In this document: positions 38,399-47,352 of the stretch, piece by piece
Layout of the letters: each line of letters begins with the position of its first letter
Numbering within the stretch: the stretch's first letter is position 1
Source of the DNA: CAVQRC01 sp963715045
GTDB taxonomy: Bacteria; Planctomycetota; Planctomycetia; Pirellulales; Lacipirellulaceae
Direction: 5' to 3'
Length of the DNA: 64,000 nt
NCBI GenBank assembly: GCA_963715045.1
Contig: CAVQRC010000046.1
Span: forward strand, 50,177-114,176
The notes under the pieces: generated by a model
Database searches by the model: none
What the model was told of the DNA's origin: nothing
What the model saw: only the letters and a program-made list of their open reading frames with translations
Made by a program: the position numbers and the translations under genes

Positions 38399-40387
38399 AT
38401 GAAGACACTCGCCCTCCGACTGGCATTTGGACTCTCGCTCATAGCTTTGGCATTTTCGGCCGGGTCGCCCGCGACTGCCGAAGAGGACCCCCGCCGACCC
38501 GCGGCCATCGAGACCACGGGCGTGCCGGTGATCGATGACGCCGTGTTTTCGGAACTGGCCAAGTACCAGAACGTACGCGGTGCCGGGTTCGCCGGTTGGG
38601 CACCTTCCGGCGACGGCATTCTGATTCGCACGCGGTTCGCCAACACGGTGCAACTGCATCGCGTGATTGCCCCGGGAAGCCGCCGCGAACAGATCACGTT
38701 TTTTGAAGAGCCGGTCGGGGGCGCCTACGCGGACCACACCGACGACGTGATTCTGTTGTCCAAGAGCGCCGGTGGCAACGAACAGAATCAGGTCTATCGG
38801 CTGAAGGATCGCGAACTCGTGATGCTGACCGACGGGGAGTCGCGGAACAGCGCCGGTCCCGTTTCGCCGGACGGCGGACAAGTCGTGATCCAGAGTACGC
38901 AGCGAAACGGGCGGGATACCGATACGTACATTACCGATCTCGCCGGTGGCGGGCCGCTCACCAGCGTGCTCGAAACCGACGGTGAGTACTGGTATGCCTC
39001 GGACTGGTCACCCGACGGCAAGACGCTTGCGATGGTGCAGTACGTGTCGGCGAACGAATCGTATCTGGGCCTGCTCGATCTGGCCTCGCAGGAATTGACC
39101 AGGCTTTGGTTGCCAGGGCAGGAGCCGGACTCCGATATCACGATCGCAATCGGGGGGGCCGCGTTCGACGTCGACGGCAAGTCGGTCTTGATCACCAGCG
39201 ACCTCGAGGGCGAGTTTCAGCAGTTGGGGCGACTCGACCCCGACTCGGGGACACTCACCTGGCTGACCGATGACATCCCCTGGAGCGTCGAAGACGTGGT
39301 CGTGCACCATGATTCGGGTCGAATTGCGTTTACCGTTAATGAAGGCGGCTCGAGCGCGTTGTACCTGATCGAGAACGGCAACCGCCGCAAGCTCGAGACG
39401 CCGCTGGCGATCATCAGCAGCCTCGACTTTTCTCCGGACGGCAGCCAGCTCGGGATGACGCTCTCCCGCCCCGACAATCCTTCGGATGCCTACTCGATCG
39501 ATCTCGCCACCGGTGAGCTCTCGCGGTGGACCTACAGCGAGATGGGGGGACTCGATCCGGACCGGTTCATCACGCCGACCAAGATCGAATACGAGTCGTT
39601 CGACGCGCGGACAATCCCGGCGTACTACTACCGCCCCGCCACGGCAACCGAATCCGACCCCGCACCGGTCGTGATCCAGATCCACGGCGGGCCCGAGGGG
39701 CAGTACCGGCCGTACTTCTCTCCGACGAACCAGTTCCTGGCAACCGAGCTGGGAGTCGCGGTGGTGGCTCCGAATGTCCGCGGCTCGGCTGGCTACGGCA
39801 AGACCTACCTGGCCCTCGACAACGCCGAGAAACGCGAGGACAGTGTTCGCGACATCGGCGGGCTGCTGGAATGGATCGCCGAGCAACCCGAACTCGACGC
39901 CGACCGGGTCATGGTGTGGGGCGGCTCGTACGGCGGCTACATGGTGCTGGCCTCGCTGAGCCATTATCCGGATCGCATCGCGGCCGGGATCGACGTCGTC
40001 GGAATCGCCAACTTCATCACGTTTCTCGAGCGGACCAAGCCGTACCGCCGCGATCTCCGCCGGGCCGAGTACGGCGACGAACGCGATCCGGAGATGCGGG
40101 CCGTCTTCGAGCGAATCAACCCCACCGCCCGGGCCGGCGAGATTCGGTCGCCGCTCCTGGTCGTGCACGGCGTGAACGATCCCCGCGTGCCGTTCTTCGA
40201 GGCCCAGCAGATCGCGGAGAAGGTTCGCAGTGAGGGCGTACCGGTGTGGACCGTTTACGCCGAGAACGAAGGGCACGGCTTCGCGAAGAAAGACAATCGC
40301 GACTATCTGAGCGGCGTGGAGATGGAGTTTGTGAAGCGGTTTTTGGTACGCGGGAGAGCAAAATCCGGGCAACAGGGAATGGAATGA
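38399..40387 (+). CDS. Exported S9-family (prolyl oligopeptidase type) peptidase
   Basis: A 662-residue protein with a signal peptide (LRLAFGLSLIALAFSAGSPA). A TolB-like propeller covers about 50-390 (WAPSGDGILIRTRF, SPDGGQVVIQSTQRNGRDTD, DWSPDGKTLAMVQY). The C-terminal alpha/beta hydrolase has the triad Ser510 (GGSYGGYM), Asp594 (HGVNDPRVP) and His626 (NEGHGF). Such dipeptidyl-peptidase or acylaminoacyl-peptidase-like enzymes degrade peptides in the periplasm. The TGA stop is within the family C repeat. Confidence 0.9.
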   Translation: MKTLALRLAFGLSLIALAFSAGSPATAEEDPRRPAAIETTGVPVIDDAVFSELAKYQNVRGAGFAGWAPSGDGILIRTRFANTVQLHRVIAPGSRREQITFFEEPVGGAYADHTDDVILLSKSAGGNEQNQVYRLKDRELVMLTDGESRNSAGPVSPDGGQVVIQSTQRNGRDTDTYITDLAGGGPLTSVLETDGEYWYASDWSPDGKTLAMVQYVSANESYLGLLDLASQELTRLWLPGQEPDSDITIAIGGAAFDVDGKSVLITSDLEGEFQQLGRLDPDSGTLTWLTDDIPWSVEDVVVHHDSGRIAFTVNEGGSSALYLIENGNRRKLETPLAIISSLDFSPDGSQLGMTLSRPDNPSDAYSIDLATGELSRWTYSEMGGLDPDRFITPTKIEYESFDARTIPAYYYRPATATESDPAPVVIQIHGGPEGQYRPYFSPTNQFLATELGVAVVAPNVRGSAGYGKTYLALDNAEKREDSVRDIGGLLEWIAEQPELDADRVMVWGGSYGGYMVLASLSHYPDRIAAGIDVVGIANFITFLERTKPYRRDLRRAEYGDERDPEMRAVFERINPTARAGEIRSPLLVVHGVNDPRVPFFEAQQIAEKVRSEGVPVWTVYAENEGHGFAKKDNRDYLSGVEMEFVKRFLVRGRAKSGQQGME

Positions 40388-40505
40388 CTAATGACTAAGC
40401 ACTAATGACTAAGGAATCACCAATGACCAATGACTAAAGCTAGCCGCGGTATTGCTTGGTCATTGGGGCTTCGGTATTCCTTAGTCATTAGACATTAGTC
40501 ATTAG
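40383..40505. repeat. Two-armed hairpin element, family C, between convergent genes
   Basis: The left arm AATGACTAATGACTAAGCAC, then TAATGACTAAGGAATCACC and AATGACCAATGAC, faces the right arm TTGGTCATTGGGG, then GGTATTCCTTAGTCATTAGA and CATTAGTCATTAG. The arms are inverted copies of one vocabulary. The TGA stop of the S9 peptidase lies in the left end and the TAA stop of the TPR protein in the right end. Confidence 0.8.
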
Positions 40506-40821
40506 CCACTTCGCCCAGCGTGGCGAGGAACTCGCTCATCTCGCCGGCGGCGTGGGCGTTGTTCTGGGCCCGGGCGTGTTCGATGCCATCGCGGAGGATC
40601 GACCTGGCCTCGTCGATGCGATCGAGCCGTACGAGCAGTTGGGCGGCCATGAAGAACGCCGGGACGTAGGGGGGGTCGTCGGCTCGCAACTGGGCGAAGC
40701 GGGCGAGACTCTCTTCGTGCGCACCCTCCTTGTCGAGTTCCATCGCCAGGCTGTACCGCAGGAACGTATCCTGGGGATCGGCCTCGAGCATCGCTTCGAT
40801 CTTTTCGCGGCGGCTGGACAT
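40495..40821 (-). CDS. Small TPR-like protein
   Basis: A 108-residue helical protein (MSSRREKIEAMLEADPQDTF, LRYSLAMELDKEGAHEESLA, ARFAQLRADDPPYVPAFFMA, AQLLVRLDRIDEARSILRDG) with the hallmark spacing of about three tetratricopeptide repeats, likely a protein-binding module in the cytoplasm. A GTG at 40830 overlaps the upstream stop (GTGA), so it could start there and be coupled to the propeller gene. The last codons AAT GAC TAA are part of the family C repeat. Confidence 0.75.
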   Translation of the reverse strand: MSSRREKIEAMLEADPQDTFLRYSLAMELDKEGAHEESLARFAQLRADDPPYVPAFFMAAQLLVRLDRIDEARSILRDGIEHARAQNNAHAAGEMSEFLATLGEVAND

Positions 40822-40826
40822 GGCGT

Positions 40827-41927
40827 TCACAGCTTACCGGTGATTTTCAGCAGGGCGCCGGGCCTGGTCTCCGAGCCCTCCTCAGGCGTGCCGAATACCA
40901 GCACCCACAGCGTGCCGTCCGCGGTGAAAGCCATCGCGGCCGGCTTGTCGAGCGACACGAACTTGCGGGCGAGGACGCCGTCTTTACCGTCGTCCTCCAT
41001 CCGGAACAGGCCACCCGCCGACGCGTCCATCCAGGCGAAATCGGTTGCATACAGTCGGTAGATGTCGGGATGATCGGGAATCGCCACCGGGCTGTAGGCC
41101 AACGCGGAGATGTCGTACAACCCCGATTCGAGATTCAACAGCATGTCACCGTTGTCGGGTCGAAAGAACGTCAGGAAACTGTCTTTGGGTTTGTCGATCT
41201 TCCCCACCTGGCCGACGACCACGTAATTGTCGGGGCTGATCGTGATCCCGACAGGAGCTTCGACGTCGGTCGCTTCGGTGGTCGCAATGAACGGCTCGAG
41301 GCCTTCCAGCTTGCCGCCCGAGGCTTTGGCCTTGAGGATCCAACCCTTGCTCTCGTCGCCGTTGGCAGTCACGTAGACCGCATCGGTCGTGTTGGCGGGT
41401 ACGGCGAGCCCGAAGAAGTCGCCTTCGCCTTGCTTCGATGCTTCACCGGACTCGATGGGCCCGACCGAGTGAGACATCGCGTCGGCCTTGATGGCGGTTC
41501 CCGTCTCGGGCACGTCGTACACGCGAAGCAGTTCCTGTCCGTCTTCGAGTCCGCCGCCACCGACAACAAGCGTCCCATTGTTGAGGAAGGCCAGCCCGAG
41601 TGGGCCGATGTCGTAAACGGGGTCCGTACCGAACGTACTTTGCGGGAAGTCGGTGATCACTTCGATCGGATTCGCAGGATCGCCGGTCGTGATCTTGATG
41701 ACGCGATAGTGACCACTGTCGGCGATGAAGATTTCGGTGGCGTCTCCTTCGGTCCCTGGCCGGACGGCGATCCCACACGGATTGAAGAGTCCCGTGAGGA
41801 CGGTCTCGACTTGGACGTCGAACTCCTTCGCATCTGCGGAAACTTCCTGAGCGGTCACCGGCGTCGCCACCAGGATCAACGCCATCGCGACGAAAGAATT
41901 GAGGATCCTGCTCACCGAACGTGGCAT
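40827..41927 (-). CDS. Exported NHL/SMP-30-like propeller protein
   Basis: The start at 41927 has AGGAG eight bases upstream and gives a signal peptide (LNSFVAMALILVATPVTAQE). About 366 residues of propeller follow (GLFNPCGIAVRPGTEGDATE, IFIADSGHYRVIKITTGDP, IGPLGLAFLNNGTLVVGGG, VGITISPDNYVVVGQVGKI, AMAFTADGTLWVLVFGTPEE). It is probably periplasmic or extracellular. No catalytic residues can be assigned. The stop overlaps the possible GTG start of the TPR gene. Confidence 0.75.
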   Translation of the reverse strand: MPRSVSRILNSFVAMALILVATPVTAQEVSADAKEFDVQVETVLTGLFNPCGIAVRPGTEGDATEIFIADSGHYRVIKITTGDPANPIEVITDFPQSTFGTDPVYDIGPLGLAFLNNGTLVVGGGGLEDGQELLRVYDVPETGTAIKADAMSHSVGPIESGEASKQGEGDFFGLAVPANTTDAVYVTANGDESKGWILKAKASGGKLEGLEPFIATTEATDVEAPVGITISPDNYVVVGQVGKIDKPKDSFLTFFRPDNGDMLLNLESGLYDISALAYSPVAIPDHPDIYRLYATDFAWMDASAGGLFRMEDDGKDGVLARKFVSLDKPAAMAFTADGTLWVLVFGTPEEGSETRPGALLKITGKL

Positions 41928-41993
41928 CGTGGAATCTCCTGAAAACGGTGTGGATTGAATGTGTGCGGGGCGTTCAGGCAACCAGCAAAGTAA

Positions 41994-42581
41994 CTAGGGA
42001 TGGCTCTCCTCGTACGCCCGGATCTTGTCTTCGTGCTCGAGCGTGAGGCCGATGTCGTCGAGGCCATGCAGCAGGCAGTTGCGGCGAAACGACTCGACAT
42101 CGAACTGGATCTCGAGGCCGTGGTTGTCGGCAAGCGTCTGCGATTGGAGATCGGCCGTGAGCTCGTAATCGGCGTGTTCCCGGGACCGGCGAAACAACTC
42201 ATCGACCTGTTCCTCGGAAAGCCGGATCGGCAGCATCCCATTCTTGAAACAGTTGTTGTAGAAGATGTCGGCGAAGCTGGGTGCGATCAGGACCCGAAAG
42301 CCGTAGTCCTCGAGTGCCCAGGGGGCATGCTCGCGGCTGGATCCGCAGCCGAAATTGCGGCGGGTTACCAGGACGCTCGCTCCTTTCGCCTCGGGCCGAT
42401 TCAACTCGAATTGGGGATCTTCTTCACCGTTCGGTTTTCTCCGCCAGTCCCAGAACAGGAACTCGCCAAAGCCGGTCCGTTCGATCCGCTTGAGGAATTG
42501 CTTGGGAATGATCTGATCGGTGTCGACGTTCGCCCGATCCATCGTCACGACGCGGCCCGTATGGCAGGTGAAGGCTTTCAT
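41994..42581 (-). CDS. leuD: 3-isopropylmalate dehydratase small subunit
   Basis: The start at 42581 (MKAFTCHTGRVVTMDRANVD) is the normal LeuD start; a longer frame upstream overlaps LeuC. The 195-residue protein has VDTDQIIPKQFLKRI, NFGCGSSREHAPWAL, VLIAPSFADIFYNNCFKNGM and LPIRLSEEQVDEL, all typical of the swivelling domain of the aconitase superfamily. With LeuC it isomerises 2- to 3-isopropylmalate in leucine synthesis. It lies 68 bases downstream of leuC on the same strand. Confidence 0.95.
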   Translation of the reverse strand: MKAFTCHTGRVVTMDRANVDTDQIIPKQFLKRIERTGFGEFLFWDWRRKPNGEEDPQFELNRPEAKGASVLVTRRNFGCGSSREHAPWALEDYGFRVLIAPSFADIFYNNCFKNGMLPIRLSEEQVDELFRRSREHADYELTADLQSQTLADNHGLEIQFDVESFRRNCLLHGLDDIGLTLEHEDKIRAYEESHP

Positions 42582-42649
42582 CCGATGGTCTCTCACGCTC
42601 TGGTTCTGAAGTTCGCCGCGCCGAGGGCGGCTCGAGCCGTGGCCTGATG

Positions 42650-44056
42650 CTACTTGAATTCCCACTCGCGAATATCGACGAAGTGCCCCCGAATGGCAGC
42701 GGCGGCCGCCATCGCGGGCGACACGAGGTGCGTCCGCCCTCCGCGACCCTGTCGACCTTCGAAGTTGCGATTGCTCGTCGATGCACATCGCTCTTCGGGC
42801 TCGAGCTTGTCCGGATTCATCGCCAGGCACATGCTGCAGCCGGCCTCCCGCCAGTCGAAGCCCGCCGCGGTGAAGATTCGATCCAGACCTTCCTCTTCCG
42901 CCTGGTGCTTGACCTGACCGCTTCCCGGCACGACCATCGCGTCGACCGAGTCGCTGACGTGATGCCCGCGAACGACGGTCGCGGCGGCGCGCAGGTCTTC
43001 GATCCGGCTGTTCGTACAGGACCCGATGAACACCCGATCGAGCCGCAAATCGGCAAAGGCTTCGCCTCCCTTGAGGCCCATGTACACCAGCGCGGCGGCG
43101 GCCGTCTTTTGCTGCGTCTCATCGGTGAACGCATCCGGCGTCGGGATCCGTTCGGTCACCGGTGCAACCTGGCCGGGATTGGTTCCCCACGTGACTTGCG
43201 GAGCGATGTGGGCCGCGTCGAACACGAGCGATTTGTCGTAGCTCGCCCCCGCGTCGGTCGGTAGCTCACTCCACGCTCGAACCGCGCGTTCGAACGCCGC
43301 GCCCTGCGGTGCCTCCGGCCGACCCTCGATGTAGTCGTAGGTCGTCTGATCCGGAGCGATCATTCCGGCCCGACCGCCCGCTTCGATCGACATGTTGCAG
43401 ACCGTCATCCGCTGCTCCATCGACATGGACCGAATCACTTCGCCCGTGTACTCGATGCAGTAACCGGTCGCGCCGTCGGTCGTGATCTGCCCGATCAGGT
43501 ACAGGATCACGTCCTTGGCCGTGACGCCCGTGGACAGCGTTCCGTCGACGCGTAACTCGAGCGTCTTGGGTTTGGACTGCAGCAGCGTCTGCGTCGCCAG
43601 GACGTGCTCGACCTCGCTGGTTCCGATCCCGAACGCGAGAGCGCCGAACGCGCCGTGCGTCGAGGTGTGCGAGTCGCCGCACACGATCGTCATCCCAGGC
43701 TGGGTGTAGCCCATTTCCGGACCGATGACATGCACGATTCCTTGCCGGGGGTCGTTCAAGTCGAAGTACTTGATGTCGAATTCTCGACAGTTGTTCCGAA
43801 GCGTGTCGATCTGCTGCTTCGAGACCGGATCCAGAATCGGGAGGCTGCGATCGCTGGTCGGCACATTGTGGTCGGCCGTGGCGATCGTCCGCTCAGGGCG
43901 GCGGACACGGCGACCGGCGAGGCGAAGGCCTTCGAATGCTTGCGGGCTGGTCACCTCGTGCACGAGATGCAGGTCGATGTAGAGGATCGTCTGTCGGCCC
44001 GGTTCGGCGTGCACGACGTGCTGATCCCAGATCTTTTCAAACAGCGTTCGAGGCAT
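42650..44056 (-). CDS. leuC: 3-isopropylmalate dehydratase large subunit
   Basis: A 468-residue protein, full length. The 4Fe-4S ligands Cys347 (FIGSCTNSR), Cys407 and Cys410 (GCSMCLAMNPD) are present. HLVHEVTSPQAFEGLRLAGR, VCGDSHTSTHGAFGALAFGI and SIEAGGRAGMIAPDQTTYDY also match. It forms the leucine-pathway isomerase with LeuD downstream. No leucine-leader peptide or T-box was recognised in the gap before it (44057-44271). Confidence 0.97.
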   Translation of the reverse strand: MPRTLFEKIWDQHVVHAEPGRQTILYIDLHLVHEVTSPQAFEGLRLAGRRVRRPERTIATADHNVPTSDRSLPILDPVSKQQIDTLRNNCREFDIKYFDLNDPRQGIVHVIGPEMGYTQPGMTIVCGDSHTSTHGAFGALAFGIGTSEVEHVLATQTLLQSKPKTLELRVDGTLSTGVTAKDVILYLIGQITTDGATGYCIEYTGEVIRSMSMEQRMTVCNMSIEAGGRAGMIAPDQTTYDYIEGRPEAPQGAAFERAVRAWSELPTDAGASYDKSLVFDAAHIAPQVTWGTNPGQVAPVTERIPTPDAFTDETQQKTAAAALVYMGLKGGEAFADLRLDRVFIGSCTNSRIEDLRAAATVVRGHHVSDSVDAMVVPGSGQVKHQAEEEGLDRIFTAAGFDWREAGCSMCLAMNPDKLEPEERCASTSNRNFEGRQGRGGRTHLVSPAMAAAAAIRGHFVDIREWEFK

Positions 44057-44271
44057 GACGTGGGCAAATCTGAGGAAACGGGAAGGGGAAGCGAGGGAGG
44101 CGTCGATGATCCCCCGGCAAGCCGATCATCCCCGGCAAGAGGAATCGCCGTGTGGGAGGATGTTCACCGCTGGGGCAGCCGCAGGGGCAGGTAGGGGCTC
44201 GTTTCACCTCTCGGGACTCATCGTATCGCCGCGGATGCCGGCGAACAATCCAGGCCGGGACCGGCCGCCCA

Positions 44272-45963
44272 TCACACGCCCGCGGCTTCCAGGGCCTCGG
44301 CGGCAAGCCGCTTTCGCTCGGGGCAGCCGTAATTCTCCCACCAGTGGGCGGCCTGGTAGGAATCCCAGTCGGACTGGGTGGTCACCGCTTCCAGCGCGGT
44401 GTCGAGTTCGGTGACCGACTGAAAGCGGTCGGCGGGCTCTTTCTGCAGACACTTCAGGACGATGGCCTCGAAGTCGCGCGTCACCTGGGGATTGAGTTTG
44501 CGCGGGGGCAGCGGGGCCTGGCTGGCATGGGCGATCAAGACCTTCAAGGGCTTGTCGGATTCGAACGGCGGCTGGCCGGTAAGCATGAAGTACATGACGG
44601 CGCCGAGCGAATAGATGTCGCTGCGAGCATCCAGGTCTTCGCTTCCGCTGGCCTGCTCGGGCGACATGTAGAGCGGCGAGCCGGTGATCGCGCCATCCTG
44701 GGTGAGATGGATGTCTGCTGGACCCGAGATCGGCTTGGCGAGCCCGAAGTCGAGGACCTTGGCAACATCGAACAGACCGCCTCGGAGGGCGGAGAAGATA
44801 TTGGCCGGTTTGAGGTCGCGGTGGACCATCCCGGTGCCATGAGCCTCGGCGAGTGCCGCACACACCTGGCGGATCAGATGGGCCACGCGGGCTTCGGGAA
44901 GGGGGCCAAAACGGCTGACGATTTCGCCAATGTTGTGGCCAGGCAGATACTCCATCACGTAGTAGAAGATGCCGGTATCGGTCCGCCCGTAATCGTAAAT
45001 GTCGATGGAGTTCCAATGCGAGAGCCGCGCCGTAAGCCGGACCTCGCGTTCGAAGCGGGCAATCACACCCTGATCGTCGCCGCGTTCCTGGCGAATGATC
45101 TTCACCGCACAGGGACGCTTCATGAGCAGATGTTCGGCCAGCCAGACTTCGCCCATGCCGCCGCTCCCGATGAGCCTCTTGAGCCGGTACTGTCCCAACT
45201 GTCGGGCCTCGAGCATTTGCCGTCGCAGCGAGTTGATCGTGGCCACGCCAACCGTCGCGATCAGCAGCACGATCGCCATCGTCAGGATCTCTTGCAGCAG
45301 CAGCGGACGGTAGGCCGGCAGTGCGAGCATGGCAGCGAACGACGGTGCCGTTGCCCGCAAGTAAAGAATGGCCGCAATCGGAGCGACTGCCAGAGGAGAC
45401 AGCACGCACAGAGCACGTCGCCAAGAATTGGGGATGAAGAGCGCGTGCGTGAAGATAAGCACAATCCATGGCACCACGATCTCGGGAACGTGTTGCTCGA
45501 CGCCAGAGGTCATCTCGCAACACGTCACGAGCCGGTAATGGTCCCAGAGCAGAAAGAACACCGCCGGAGTCCCGAACACGAGCGATTCGGCAATGCGGAC
45601 GCGTTGCAATGACAAGTTGCACTTGGGGCAGAGCAGATACAGCAACGTGGCCATGATCGCAATCACGCCCGTGTGTGCCCAGAACAGGATTCGCTCACCG
45701 CGAGGCGGATTCTCGGGCGGCGCGACGATGTGCCAGATCCAGAAGGCCAGGAACGAGACCAGTAACAAGCTCGCCACGGCCCGCAGCCGACGCCGGAGGA
45801 TCTGATGCGTCTCGCCAGAAATCTGCGGCGTACTGCCCTCGACGAGGGCCACACCCAGTCGCCGCGGATGGTAACTGGGCGGCTCCGGGCTGGTTCCGGA
45901 AACCGAATCGAACTCGAGAGTCTGCTCGAGCGGATGATGCGTGCTGGGGTGTTTGTCGGCCAT
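44272..45963 (-). CDS. Membrane Ser/Thr protein kinase with N-terminal transmembrane domain
   Basis: The start at 45963 (MADKHPSTHH) gives 563 residues. An N-terminal part with six hydrophobic helices (about 62-80, 93-112, 130-146, 163-180, 184-203 and 222-244) is followed by a PknB-type kinase domain: GSGGMGEVW loop (266-274), catalytic Lys288 (CAVKII), HRDLKPANI (381-389), DFGLA (405-409) and SPLYMSPEQAS. All core residues are present, so activity is expected. In most planctomycete and bacterial kinases the membrane part follows the kinase; here it precedes it, which is notable. Confidence 0.9.
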   Translation of the reverse strand: MADKHPSTHHPLEQTLEFDSVSGTSPEPPSYHPRRLGVALVEGSTPQISGETHQILRRRLRAVASLLLVSFLAFWIWHIVAPPENPPRGERILFWAHTGVIAIMATLLYLLCPKCNLSLQRVRIAESLVFGTPAVFFLLWDHYRLVTCCEMTSGVEQHVPEIVVPWIVLIFTHALFIPNSWRRALCVLSPLAVAPIAAILYLRATAPSFAAMLALPAYRPLLLQEILTMAIVLLIATVGVATINSLRRQMLEARQLGQYRLKRLIGSGGMGEVWLAEHLLMKRPCAVKIIRQERGDDQGVIARFEREVRLTARLSHWNSIDIYDYGRTDTGIFYYVMEYLPGHNIGEIVSRFGPLPEARVAHLIRQVCAALAEAHGTGMVHRDLKPANIFSALRGGLFDVAKVLDFGLAKPISGPADIHLTQDGAITGSPLYMSPEQASGSEDLDARSDIYSLGAVMYFMLTGQPPFESDKPLKVLIAHASQAPLPPRKLNPQVTRDFEAIVLKCLQKEPADRFQSVTELDTALEAVTTQSDWDSYQAAHWWENYGCPERKRLAAEALEAAGV

Positions 45964-46076
45964 GCCATGCCGTTCGCGGGAGCTTCGTGGCAACTATCCA
46001 GAAAGACATCATACGCCGATCGGGCAGGGGAGGAGTAGTGCCGGGACGGTCCTACGACAGGAGTTGTCCTGGTATT

Positions 46077-46660
46077 ACGGCAAGCCGCGGCCAAACGAAA
46101 GGACGTCACGCCGGCCACGATGCGGTACATGTGTAGTCCTGGCACTCCGTGACAGGGACGAGGCATTCCGGCAAGCCACGGCCAGACGAAAGAACGTCAC
46201 ACCGGCCGCGATGCGGTACATGTGTAGGCCTGGCACTCCGTGACAGGGACGAGGCATTCCGGCAAGCCGCGGCCAAACGAAAGAACGTCACACCGGCCGC
46301 GATGCGGTTACATGTGTAGTCCTGGCACTCCGTGACAGGGACGAGGCATTCCGGCACAAGCCGCGGCCAAACGAAAGAACGTCACGCCGGCCACGATGCG
46401 GTACATGTGTAGTCCTGGCACTCCGTGACAGGGACGAGGCATTCCGGCAAGCCGCGGCCAGACGAAAGAACGTCACGCCGACCACGATGCGGTCTTTACC
46501 GAGGGCGATCCCCAGTCCAGGTCACGGAGTGACCTGGCTACATGTGTTGTCGTGGCATTCCGGCCAAGCCGCGGCCAGACGAGAGAACGTCACGCCGGCC
46601 ACGATGCGGTCTTTACCGAGGGCGATCCCCAGTCCAGGTCACGGAGTGACCTGGCTACAC
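46077..46660. repeat. Array of family A, five or six units of about 92 bp
   Basis: GTGTAGTCCTGGCACTCCGT recurs at 46131, 46222 (variant), 46314 and 46407, a 91-93 bp period. Units contain GGCATTCCGGCAAGCCGCGG, then CGAAAGAACGTCACGCCGG and ATGCGGTACATGTG. The last part (46485-46660) is a variant repeat with AGTCCAGGTCACGGAGTGAC twice. CACGGAGTGAC and GTCACTCCGTG are inverted. The key words match the 110-bp array at 6271. There are no unique spacers. The array separates two minus-strand genes (downstream of 46660-47214, upstream of the kinase). Confidence 0.9.
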
Positions 46661-47214
46661 TACGCGGCCTGCCGGCGGCGGGGCAGGGCGGTGGCCCGGT
46701 GCTCGATTTCGAGCAGCGGGACCAGATTCAGCCGCAGCTTACCGTTGCGGGTCCGCTGCTCGCGGTAGACCAGCGACGCAGCATGCAACATTCGCGGCAG
46801 AAAGTACCATGCGGCCGCGAGTCGGGCGTCGTCCACGTGCTCGGCAATGACCACTAGATCGGTATCGACGAGGCAATTCGCGGCGTCGGCGATGGTCGCA
46901 TCAATCGATCCTGGCACCAACCGTACCTGGGCCCCGCTGGCCGCCAGCCGGCGATGCATTTCAATCAGCGGAAGCCGGGGCAAATCGTCTTCGCGGGCGT
47001 CGAACCAGTCCATTCCCGTGTAGGAGACCATTGGCGAGGCCGCGAAACGCTGGGCAACTTCGATCAACCGCTGCGTGCGCGAGAAGCTCGTCACGCCAAC
47101 CTCGACGATTCGCGAGATTCGCTGCCGCCGAATCCGGCGGTACAGCACCCGCTCGACAGCCGGCTTGGCAGCGTACGCCAGATAGGCATATCGAATTGAG
47201 CTAGCGGCGGCCAA
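46660..47214 (-). CDS. Hypothetical protein, possibly methyltransferase-like
   Basis: A 184-residue protein with one Rossmann-like segment (RISRIVEVGVTSFSRTQRLI, then EVAQR), a later strand DLVVIAEHVDDARLAAAWYF, and a tail RNGKLRLNLVPLLEIEHR. EVGV loosely resembles a SAM motif I, but the glycine pattern is not complete. The TAG stop is followed at once by the family A array (TGTAGCCAGGTCACTCCGTG on the minus strand). It lies near the sulfotransferase gene on the same strand. The function is unknown. Confidence 0.6.
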   Translation of the reverse strand: MAAASSIRYAYLAYAAKPAVERVLYRRIRRQRISRIVEVGVTSFSRTQRLIEVAQRFAASPMVSYTGMDWFDAREDDLPRLPLIEMHRRLAASGAQVRLVPGSIDATIADAANCLVDTDLVVIAEHVDDARLAAAWYFLPRMLHAASLVYREQRTRNGKLRLNLVPLLEIEHRATALPRRRQAA

Positions 47215-47352
47215 GTCGTGCGTTCCCTCGCAGGCTGGTCCGAGCGGTGACGATGATGCGAGCCCGGCTGTTGTGTCTTCATCGGCCGCAGGCCGCAGAG
47301 ATATCGAGCGGATTTGCCCCCGCCCGAAAAGATCAACATTCCGCGTCGCAGC

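Noticed and set aside
44057..44271. Leucine T-box or leader peptide before leuC
   Set aside because: No T-box core or run of Leu codons could be found by eye in this gap.
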